From assembly GCA_003218785.1 (NCBI GenBank), contig QHOM01000046.1, positions 1 to 20,446 on the forward strand: DNA of 20,446 nt, read 5' to 3'. The position numbers were made by a program, and so were the translations under genes. The notes under the pieces are model-generated. The model saw only the letters and a list, made by a program, of their open reading frames with translations, did not search any database and was not told the origin of the DNA. Positions 14,482 through 20,446 of this stretch are shown piece by piece. Position 1 is the stretch's first letter. Every line of letters begins with the position of its first letter. Source of the stretch: Verrucomicrobiota bacterium (GTDB lineage Bacteria > Verrucomicrobiota > Verrucomicrobiia > Chthoniobacterales > UBA10450).

Positions 14482-14510
14482 TGTAACCGACGAGATGGGT
14501 TACAGGTCAT
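14482..14510 (+). promoter_or_regulatory. Predicted ECF promoter of spy-like gene 2
   Basis: TGTAACC (14482-14488), 16 nt, GGTCAT (14505-14510). An inverted GGTTACA (14498-14504) lies at the end of the spacer. The gene starts 54 nt after the -10 box, close to the 57 nt of copy 1. Confidence 0.7.
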
Positions 14511-14564
14511 AATCTATGGAAGCGCAAAAAGCGGGCAGGTGAACAACAAGATGAAACATAAACT

Positions 14565-14948
14565 ATGAAACGAAACTCATTAACACTCATGGCCGCAGGT
14601 GCGATCGTGCTCGGGGGCATTGTGATGGTGCAAGCACAACCTGGGCCTAGCGGCGGCGGTGGCCGCGGGCACGGGAAAAGATTGATGCTTGAACGATTAC
14701 CGCAGGAACTAAACCTGACCTCCGAGCAGCAGACGAAGGTTCAGCCGATTATCGATCAGGCCAAGCCACAAATCGCCACCATTCGTCGGGAGGCGATGCA
14801 GAAAATCAAGGCGGTGATGGACAGCACCATGTCGCAGATTCGGCCGCTGCTCACACCTGATCAGCAGAAGAAGCTCGATGACATTCAGAAGCCTCATCAA
14901 GGCAGGATGAACGCGCACAAGGAGCCTGACGACACAATGCCGGAATAA
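14565..14948 (+). CDS. Secreted Spy/CpxP-like periplasmic protein, copy 2, 127 aa
   Basis: This is a clear paralog of the gene at 13564: MKRNSLTLMAAGAIVLGG signal peptide with cleavage near VQAQP, and a helical domain with LNLTSEQQTKVQPII and LLTPDQQKKLDDI. The mature start differs: it is Gly-rich (SGGGGRGHGKR) and lacks the Cys of copy 1. Lys/Gln/Arg-rich helices run to the end without other domains. The start context ACTATGAAA and the upstream ECF promoter are shared with copy 1, and a similar hairpin follows the stop. The two mature domains have diverged a good deal, so the duplication is not recent. A separate role in the same stress response is likely but inferred. Confidence 0.85.
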   Translation: MKRNSLTLMAAGAIVLGGIVMVQAQPGPSGGGGRGHGKRLMLERLPQELNLTSEQQTKVQPIIDQAKPQIATIRREAMQKIKAVMDSTMSQIRPLLTPDQQKKLDDIQKPHQGRMNAHKEPDDTMPE

Positions 14949-14975
14949 CTTTCGGTTGTTCAGAGCGGTGGGGAC

Positions 14976-15001
14976 GGCGGTGATCTGGAACGATCGCCGC
15001 C
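14976..15001 (+). terminator. Hairpin after spy-like gene 2
   Basis: GGCGGTGATC and GATCGCCGCC form a 10-bp stem with one G-T pair and a 6-nt loop, 27 nt after the stop. It corresponds to the hairpin after copy 1, and the surrounding AGCGGTGG and GATCTGGAA sequence is also shared. No clear T tract follows at once. Confidence 0.45.
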
Positions 15002-15174
15002 ATAGCATTTTAATGAAAAATATCCGAAGCATTACAGCCGACGCGGCTGCCTGTCCGGGAAACGAGACCTCGCGAATCGATCTTCGAGATCCGTTAGCAG
15101 GCGTCCGCCTTGCCAAAGCGCCCAGCGCCAATTCTCGCATCTGAGGAGCGCATGGCGAGGCGCGTGCTCCCATC

Positions 15175-15384
15175 TCAACCCTGTTTCTTCCCAAGCGAAA
15201 ACAGGAACGTAATCACGCCCAACGCGACTAATACTGCTGCGACGCTGAATCCCGCCGTGGAAATTTCTGCGCGCGAGTGAAAATCGCTTTTGAGTCGCGC
15301 TGCCATGCCGATCAGGAAGAACAAGAGAGCCAGGTAGATCAAAATTACGCTGATCGCTTTCTTGGTCTCGGGTGTGATCTTCAT
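15175..15384 (-). CDS. Small two-span membrane protein, copy 2 (intact), 69 aa
   Basis: The protein has a short charged N-terminus (MKITPETKK), a first membrane span at about residues 10-32 (AISVILIYLALLFFLIGMAA), a basic loop with RLKSDFHSRAE, a second span at about 43-62 (FSVAAVLVALGVITFLFSL), and a KKQG tail. ATG 15384 is preferred to a start at 15405 because the frameshifted copy at 14284 begins at the same point. It is part of the duplicated unit and lies opposite in strand between spy-like gene 2 and ggt. I do not recognise a named family. Conservation of the sequence in two copies supports that it was a real protein-coding gene. Confidence 0.7.
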   Translation of the reverse strand: MKITPETKKAISVILIYLALLFFLIGMAARLKSDFHSRAEISTAGFSVAAVLVALGVITFLFSLGKKQG

Positions 15385-15566
15385 CGAACGGACTCTAAAG
15401 CACATGTGTCAAACGCCAACTTTAAATCGCGTTACGCATTGGCGTTTTTCACATCGAGTAGACAGAATCGGCACTTACCGCACCGAACGCCGAGTGGGTA
15501 AATGGGCGTTGATATAGGGAGCCTGTAACTTCTTCCATTTCGGTAGCGTGAAACTAAGATGAGCGA

Positions 15567-17372
15567 ATGAGGAAATTCATTCGGTCGATTTCGACGTTAG
15601 GGATTCTCTTCATCACGAACGCAGACCATGCCCAAATCGATCGCATCACGGGAAAGAATTTCGCGACAAGATCGGAAGTGTTGGCGCAGCATGGAATGGT
15701 TTGCACAAGTGTTCCGGCAGCGACGCAGGTCGGCCTCGAAATTTTAAAACGCGGCGGCAGCGCCGTCGATGCGGCGATCGCGGCGAACGCAACGCTCGGT
15801 TTAATGGAGCCGGTCTCGAATGGCATTGGCGGCGACCTGTTCGCCATTGTTTACAGCGCGAGAGAAAACAAACTTTACGGAATTAACGGCAGCGGACATT
15901 CGCCGCTGAGTTTGAGTTACGAGCAGATGAAAGCGGAGCTGGCAAAGCTGCATCGCGAGACGATTCCTCCGACCGGCATGCTGCCGATTAGCGTGCCCGG
16001 GACAGTGGATGCCTGGGCTGAGCTGCACAAGAAATTCGGCAAATTGAAATTCAGTGACGATCTCGCGCCGGCAATTCGTTATGCCGAGGAGGGTTTTCCG
16101 GTCACCGATTTGATCGCGTATTACTGGGCTTTCGGTCCGCGTCTTTACAAGGATCTTCCCGGCGCCTTTTTCCAAACCTACACCCTCGACGGCAAAGGCC
16201 GCACACCGGCCAAGGGCGACATCTTCAAGAATCCGGCGCTCGCGAAAACTCTAGCGCTGATCGGTGAAAAAGGTCGCGACGCTTTTTACAAAGGCGAGAT
16301 CGCGGACAAGATCGACAATTTCATGCGGACAAATTGCGGTTTTTTGCGGAAAGCCGACTTTGAAAAGCATACATCGACATGGGTCGAGCCAGTCTCGACG
16401 AATTATCGCGGCTACGATGTGTTCGAATTGCCGCCGAATGGTCAGGGCATCGCCACGCTGCAAATGTTAAACCTACTTGAAGGATTCGATCTGCGCGCGA
16501 TGGGCCGCAATTCACCCGACACATTGCACACGATGATTGAAGCGAAGAAGATCGTATGGGCTGATCGCGCGAAATTTTATGCCGATCCCGCTTTCGCGAA
16601 GATTCCTGTCACGCAGTTGATCTCGAAACAATACGCGGCGGAGCGGCGCAAACTGATTGACCCGAACCGCGCGGCCAAAATTGTGAGTCCGGGCTCTGCA
16701 GAGGCAGGCGTGTCGCCTGCAAATCCCACAGGTTCGCAGCCGGCACGGCTGCCGCTACTGGCGCGCAACGTCATTGATGACGGCGACACGATTTACCTTT
16801 GCACAGCCGATGACGAAGGGAACTTGGTCTCACTCATTCAAAGCAATTATCGCGGGATGGGCAGCGGCATCGTCGTGCCCGGACTGGGGTTCATGTTTCA
16901 GGATCGCGGAGAACTTTTCTCCATGGAGCCGCAGCATGCGAACGTTTACGCGCCGGGCAAACGCCCCTTTCACACGATTATCCCTGGGTTTGTGATGAAA
17001 GATGGAAAACCGTGGGAAGCATTCGGTGTCATGGGGGGCGGCATGCAACCGCAGGGTCACGTACAAGTGCTAACCAACCAGATCGATTTCGGTCTGAACG
17101 TGCAGGAAGCCGGCGACGCTTCGCGCTGGCAACATGAGGGTGACAATGAACCGACCGGAGGAAAAATGACTGAATCAGGTGGCTACGTTGAAGTCGAGAG
17201 CGGTATTCCGTACGAGACCGCGCGCGAACTGCGCAAGAAAGGGCACGACATGCGCTTCGATGTCGGCGGCTACGGCGGTTATCAGGCCATCAAAGTGGAA
17301 ACGCACGACGAGCAACGCGTCTACGTCGGCGCGAGCGAATCACGCAAAGACGGCCAAGCGGCGGGATATTGA
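15567..17372 (+). CDS. ggt: Gamma-glutamyltransferase, secreted, 601 aa
   Basis: GGT cleaves the gamma-glutamyl bond of glutathione and related compounds in the periplasm after cutting itself into two subunits. A signal peptide covers residues 1-22 (cleavage near HAQ). The large subunit has MVCTSVPAATQVGLEILKRG, GGSAVDAAIAANATLGLMEP and NGIGGDLFAIVY, and PPNGQGIATLQMLNLLEGF. The predicted autoprocessing and catalytic residue is Thr408 in GDTIYLCTADDEGNLVSLIQ. The small subunit shows GMGSGIVVPGLGF and the Gly-rich VMGGGMQPQGHVQ block. This is the divergent GGT type with TIY instead of TTH. Residues about 378-398 come from a dispersed DNA repeat inserted in frame in the linker just before Thr408. 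A stub of the same 5' end lies upstream at 14374. No good promoter is seen. Confidence 0.93.
   Translation: MRKFIRSISTLGILFITNADHAQIDRITGKNFATRSEVLAQHGMVCTSVPAATQVGLEILKRGGSAVDAAIAANATLGLMEPVSNGIGGDLFAIVYSARENKLYGINGSGHSPLSLSYEQMKAELAKLHRETIPPTGMLPISVPGTVDAWAELHKKFGKLKFSDDLAPAIRYAEEGFPVTDLIAYYWAFGPRLYKDLPGAFFQTYTLDGKGRTPAKGDIFKNPALAKTLALIGEKGRDAFYKGEIADKIDNFMRTNCGFLRKADFEKHTSTWVEPVSTNYRGYDVFELPPNGQGIATLQMLNLLEGFDLRAMGRNSPDTLHTMIEAKKIVWADRAKFYADPAFAKIPVTQLISKQYAAERRKLIDPNRAAKIVSPGSAEAGVSPANPTGSQPARLPLLARNVIDDGDTIYLCTADDEGNLVSLIQSNYRGMGSGIVVPGLGFMFQDRGELFSMEPQHANVYAPGKRPFHTIIPGFVMKDGKPWEAFGVMGGGMQPQGHVQVLTNQIDFGLNVQEAGDASRWQHEGDNEPTGGKMTESGGYVEVESGIPYETARELRKKGHDMRFDVGGYGGYQAIKVETHDEQRVYVGASESRKDGQAAGY
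16700..16759. repeat. Dispersed twin-palindrome repeat inside ggt
   Basis: Two intact 7-bp hairpins with 3-nt loops sit side by side: GCAGGCG-TGT-CGCCTGC (16704-16720) and GCAGCCG-GCA-CGGCTGC (16736-16752). The element matches the intergenic stretch 11936-11992. Here it is read as protein (AGVSPANPTGSQPARLP) and keeps the ggt frame open. Confidence 0.65.
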
Positions 17373-17498
17373 CGTCTCATCTCCGATTAGCGGTCGCCGA
17401 CGCGTCTCTGGGTCGCGCACGCATCTCGTGTGCTGGCGACGGTGTCTCAGCGCCTCCAAATCGAGCGACGGCGAGTGTACATCGGAAAATCCACTTAG

Positions 17499-18101
17499 TT
17501 AATTTTTCTGCGCTTTGAGCTCGGCGAGTTTTTGTTCGGCGCGAGTAACATCGGATTTTTCTGCGCTGCCGAGAGCGAGAAGTTTTTGTTGCCGACGTAA
17601 ATTTGCTTCTGCAGCCTCGAGCTCGGCACGCTCGCGTTTTACCCCGGCGATTTGGGCGGCTTCCGTTAATTGCGCAAGCGTTCCTTTGGCGGATTCCAAT
17701 TCACTTTTTGGGCTTTCACCGGTAGCAACTTGAGATTCCTGTTCCGCAACTTTCTCTTTCGCCTGTGCGAGCCGCGCATTTGCGAGGTCGGATTCAAACC
17801 GAACCACCTTCAACAACCGTTGCTCCACTTCCACTTTTGCAAGCGCGCCAATTTTGCAAAGACGTTCCGCGCTGGCGGCATTTCTCTTTGCGCGCTCCAA
17901 TTGTATTTCCAGACGCGCTGCATCGCCATCTGGCGCCGGCGTGGCAGACAATGGCAGATCCGAGAGGTTTTGCTTCAACAGCGGCGGCTCGATGTCGAAT
18001 GCATCGGGTTCTTCGGATTTGTTCCCCGGCGATTGATCCGCAGCCAACGCCACCATCACTGTAGCGAGAAGCGTGACCGGCAAGGCGACTAGGCGGGTCA
18101 T
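17499..18101 (-). CDS. Secreted coiled-coil protein of unknown function, 200 aa
   Basis: Residues 1-21 are a signal peptide (cleavage near ALAAD). A Pro/acidic linker follows to about residue 58, then a long Ala/Glu/Lys/Leu-rich coiled coil runs to the end. Two similar helix-turn units are visible: ERLCKIGALAKVEVEQRLLK at about 79-98 and QKLLALGSAEKSDVTRAEQK at about 172-191. Such LxxxGAxxKxEVxxA turns are common in the helical hairpins of HlyD/RND-type periplasmic adaptors and TolC-like proteins, but the lipoyl and barrel domains of an adaptor are absent. It may be a free periplasmic hairpin or a remnant. It is convergent with ggt and divergent from the NlpC-like gene. No ribosome site is obvious at ATG 18101. 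Confidence 0.65.
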   Translation of the reverse strand: MTRLVALPVTLLATVMVALAADQSPGNKSEEPDAFDIEPPLLKQNLSDLPLSATPAPDGDAARLEIQLERAKRNAASAERLCKIGALAKVEVEQRLLKVVRFESDLANARLAQAKEKVAEQESQVATGESPKSELESAKGTLAQLTEAAQIAGVKRERAELEAAEANLRRQQKLLALGSAEKSDVTRAEQKLAELKAQKN

Positions 18102-18260
18102 ATCGCGAGTTTATCACGAAATTCCGCGCATCGACACAGCATCGCGCAATTCGTCGGCGCGCCCGGCGATCGCGCCGCGCCAATTTCTCCGCGCTTCCAG
18201 ATTCAAACAAGATGAGATTCCTGTAATTTTGTTCTTTCATCCGTCGATTTTTTTGCATAC

Positions 18261-18806
18261 ATGACAGTCCCGGAGGAATTTATCCATCCGGTTATTCCCA
18301 GAATTCTGCTCGGCGTCGCTGTTTTTGCGCTGAGTGTCTCATCGATCAATGCCGACCTCTTTCCGATGTCAGGTCCTCTTGTGTCGGGCAAAGTGGCTCG
18401 TCTTCGTTTCGGCCAAGCGGCTGCGCCAAAAAAAGCGCCTCTGGCAGTCAGACGAGCGATTTGGGCTGCAAATCAACTTCGTTCGAAACCGTACCGGTAC
18501 GGTGGCGGTCACAAATCGTTTGATGACCGCGGTTACGATTGTTCCGGTACGGTCTCCTACGTCCTTGGTGCAGCCGGTTTGATCAGTTCCCCGATTAGTT
18601 CGACTGAGTTCCGCAGCTACGGTCAACGTGGCCGTGGCAGGTGGATCACGATCTACGCGCGTGAAGGACACACTTTTGCTGTGATTGCTGGGCTGCGACT
18701 CGATACAACGCCATACGATAATTATACCGGTCGCTGGGCTCCGCGCTGGCAAACCACAGATCGCCCGCCGCGCGGTTTTGAACCAAGGCATCCCGTCGGC
18801 TTCTAG
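18261..18806 (+). CDS. NlpC/P60-like peptidoglycan cysteine peptidase, secreted, 181 aa
   Basis: NlpC/P60 enzymes cut peptide stems of peptidoglycan in the periplasm. A hydrophobic segment at residues 13-31 (ILLGVAVFALSVSSINA) is a signal peptide or anchor. The catalytic domain starts at about residue 63, with AIWAANQLRSKPYRYGGGH, the nucleophile Cys94 in GYDCSGTVSYVL and the base His137 in REGHTFAVIAGLRLDT. The third polar residue of the triad is not clear. The domain lacks the usual second half, so it is a compact version. A strong GGAGG at 18271-18275 lies inside the reading frame, ten nt after the chosen ATG, with no good start codon after it. It sits 159 nt from the divergent coiled-coil gene. 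Confidence 0.82.
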   Translation: MTVPEEFIHPVIPRILLGVAVFALSVSSINADLFPMSGPLVSGKVARLRFGQAAAPKKAPLAVRRAIWAANQLRSKPYRYGGGHKSFDDRGYDCSGTVSYVLGAAGLISSPISSTEFRSYGQRGRGRWITIYAREGHTFAVIAGLRLDTTPYDNYTGRWAPRWQTTDRPPRGFEPRHPVGF

Positions 18807-18836
18807 CCGAAAGCTGAAAATCCCGAGCTCCAAACT

Positions 18837-18936
18837 CCAAAGAACTTCCAATCACCAAATTCCAAGTATCCGATTCTTGAATATTGCAGCTTGAGGTTTC
18901 TCTGGAGCTTGGATGTTGGATATTGAAGTTCTCTGG
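18837..18936. repeat. Foldback AT-rich repeat (long inverted repeat)
   Basis: The left arm 18837-18866 and the right arm 18908-18936 are reverse complements with a few mismatches and one or two small gaps, separated by about 41 nt. Both arms carry CCAAA/CCAAC-like steps and the shared AGAACTTC. Its base composition is much more AT-rich than its surroundings. It fills most of the 152-nt gap between two genes on the plus strand. Confidence 0.55.
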
Positions 18937-18958
18937 ACGAGACATAAGGAAGAGCGAC

Positions 18959-20446
18959 ATGCACATCTTGCGTTCGGTTATTGCGGCTAAAACAATATCG
19001 CTGATCGTGCTGGCGCCGTTTTACGTAACCGCGCAGGAAAAATCTCATGTCACTTCCGACCAAGTGACTCATGCCATTCAAGAACTCGAAAAGCTCGCGC
19101 AAACGCAAATTCAAGAACATGGCCTGCCGGGTGTTGCCATCGCTGTCGTGTTTCAAGACAAGGTTGTGTACGCGAAAGGATTCGGCGTTCGGGATGTCAA
19201 CACGAAGACGCCGGTGGACGCGGACACAGTGTTTCAACTCGCGTCGCTGTCCAAACCAATTGGCTCGACAGTCGTTGGCGCGCTGGTCGGCGAAGGGAAA
19301 ATCACCTGGGACTCCAAACTCAGCGTTCTCGATCCGACATTCGCGATGTTCGATCCGTGGGTAACGCACGAAATCACAATCCGCGATATGTACGCGCATC
19401 GCAGCGGTTTGCCCGAGCACGCAGGCGATTTACTCGAAGATCTGGGTTTCACGCGGGCGGAAATTTTACATCGCCTGCGCTATCAACATCCCGCGAGCAG
19501 TTTTCGTTCGCATTACGCCTACACGAATTTTGGTATGACGGAAGGAGGCATCGCGGCTGCGAAAGCGTACGGGTTGGAATGGGAACAGGCAGCCGAAGAA
19601 AAGCTGTTCAAGCCGCTCGGGATGAGTTCGACAAGTTCGCGTTATGCGAATTTTGTCACGCGGACGAACAAGGCATTGGGACACGTGCTGGTGGATGGCA
19701 AATGGATGCAAAAGTTCAAGCGTGATCCAGATGCGCAATCGCCCACGGGTGGGGTGAGTTCTTCGGTTAATGACTTGGCGAAATGGCTGCGGTTGCAGCT
19801 CGCCAACGGCAAATTTGACGGCAAACAAGTTGTGGATAACGACGCCCTGGCCGAAACGCATCACCCGCACATGCTCACCGGCTTTAATCCTTTCACGCAA
19901 CTGCCGACTTTCTACGGCTTGGGATGGAACGTTAGCTACGATCCAGAGGGTCGGTTGCGGTTAAATCACTCGGGCGCGTTTGGCCTGGGCGCTGCGACTT
20001 ATGTGAATCTCGTGCCAGGCGAGCAACTGGGCATCGTCGTTCTCACTAATGCGTATCCCCTCGGGATAGCGGAAGCACTGGGGACAACGTTTATGGATAT
20101 TGCTCTGTACGGCAAACCCACCCAGGATTGGTTTGCGCTTTTTAAACAGGTATATTCAAACCCGGCAGCGATTGGCACGGTCCTGGGCTTCGATTATTCC
20201 AAACCGCCCGCATCGCGTGCGCCTGCGCTGAGAAACAGCGCCTACGTTGGACGATATACGAACGATTACTTTGGAGGCATCTCCATCATCGAAAAGGACG
20301 ACGGATTAGCGATCCTGCAGGGTCCGAAAAACAAGACCTTCCCGATGAAGCACTACGACCGGGATACGTTTACCTACGAGACGGAAGGCGAAAACGCCGT
20401 TGGCAGGAGCGGCATCACCTTTACCATCGGCTCGGATGGCAAAGCG
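18959..20446 (+). CDS. Serine beta-lactamase-family hydrolase, 3' end beyond the window
   Basis: The frame from ATG 18959 stays open for 496 codons to the right edge. AAGGAAG about 6 nt before the ATG is a good ribosome site. Residues 1-25 are a signal peptide (core SLIVLAPFYVTA, cleavage near AQE). The class C beta-lactamase/penicillin-binding fold shows the nucleophile Ser96 and Lys99 in SLSK, the Tyr188-x-Asn190 motif in YTN, and His337-Ser338-Gly339 replacing KTG. Other blocks are HEITIRDMYAHRSGLPEHAG, FKPLGMSSTS and SPTGGVSSSVNDLAKWL. The C-terminal part (from about residue 430) begins a beta-rich domain like DUF3471. The likely role is a periplasmic esterase or peptidase; true beta-lactamase activity cannot be claimed. 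Confidence 0.9.
   Translation, partial: MHILRSVIAAKTISLIVLAPFYVTAQEKSHVTSDQVTHAIQELEKLAQTQIQEHGLPGVAIAVVFQDKVVYAKGFGVRDVNTKTPVDADTVFQLASLSKPIGSTVVGALVGEGKITWDSKLSVLDPTFAMFDPWVTHEITIRDMYAHRSGLPEHAGDLLEDLGFTRAEILHRLRYQHPASSFRSHYAYTNFGMTEGGIAAAKAYGLEWEQAAEEKLFKPLGMSSTSSRYANFVTRTNKALGHVLVDGKWMQKFKRDPDAQSPTGGVSSSVNDLAKWLRLQLANGKFDGKQVVDNDALAETHHPHMLTGFNPFTQLPTFYGLGWNVSYDPEGRLRLNHSGAFGLGAATYVNLVPGEQLGIVVLTNAYPLGIAEALGTTFMDIALYGKPTQDWFALFKQVYSNPAAIGTVLGFDYSKPPASRAPALRNSAYVGRYTNDYFGGISIIEKDDGLAILQGPKNKTFPMKHYDRDTFTYETEGENAVGRSGITFTIGSDGKA

Noticed and set aside
15013..15144. Short plus-strand frame MKNIRSITADAAACPG in the gap after spy-like gene 2
   Set aside because: No ribosome site, no membrane or signal pattern, and no counterpart in the duplicated copy 1.
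15524..15552. TGTAACT upstream of ggt as a fourth ECF promoter
   Set aside because: The seventh base of the -35 box differs and no GGTCAT-like box lies 16 nt downstream (CGTGAA there).
17794..18258. 154-codon minus-strand frame over the coiled-coil gene start
   Set aside because: It is an alternative frame rich in Arg and Cys; the coiled-coil frame with a signal peptide is clearly better.
18803..19420. 205-codon minus-strand frame over the repeat and the beta-lactamase-family gene
   Set aside because: It is antisense to a clear gene and its C-terminal part is translated AT-rich repeat.
1..20446. CRISPR array or transposon
   Set aside because: No regularly spaced direct repeats and no transposase, integrase or phage gene were seen; the repeats present are single dispersed palindromes.

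Overview
The window is about 20.4 kb of bacterial chromosome with moderately high GC. It mixes intact housekeeping genes with small secreted or membrane proteins and several broken genes. The style of the genes, the resB form, the small ECF sigma/anti-sigma pair and the abundant small palindromic repeats suggest a soil Verrucomicrobiota (Udaeobacter/Chthoniobacter-like). This placement is inference from gene style, not from a marker gene.

Layout. Positions 1-2,041 hold a partial secreted protein (minus, running off the left edge), a 134-aa cytosolic protein of unknown function with a good promoter and ribosome site, a gap with a possible small-gene relic and a palindromic repeat, and a DUF1353 protein. 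Positions 2,100-5,065 hold two divergent genes, both frameshifted: resB (cytochrome c biogenesis, minus) and an alpha/beta hydrolase (plus). Positions 5,105-8,332 carry, on the minus strand, a DUF883-like membrane protein and a probable nifS-like / pdxH / macro-domain operon. Positions 8,432-11,909 carry hisC-mnmE-pyrD on the plus strand with overlapping ends.

Positions 12,043-15,400 are the most interesting part. A tightly coupled minus-strand operon encodes an ECF sigma factor, a 99-aa single-span membrane protein (probable anti-sigma) and a membrane-anchored Spy/CpxP-fold protein with a His-rich periplasmic part. This is the same three-part layout as the CnrH/CnrY/CnrX metal-sensing system. 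Divergent from it lie two paralogous secreted Spy-like proteins. The sigma operon and both spy-like genes are each preceded by the same two-box element, TGTAACC-N16-GGTCAT, with identical 16-nt spacing, so I predict one autoregulated envelope-stress or metal-stress regulon. The spy-like genes arose by a roughly 1-kb tandem duplication that also copied a small two-span membrane protein gene (copy 1 is frameshifted) and the 5' end of ggt (copy 1 is only a signal-peptide stub).

Positions 15,567-20,446 hold a complete gamma-glutamyltransferase with a dispersed palindromic repeat inserted in frame just before its autoprocessing threonine, a secreted coiled-coil protein, an NlpC/P60-like cysteine peptidase, a foldback AT-rich repeat, and a serine beta-lactamase-family hydrolase cut by the right edge. 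I saw no rRNA, tRNA, CRISPR array, transposase or phage gene.
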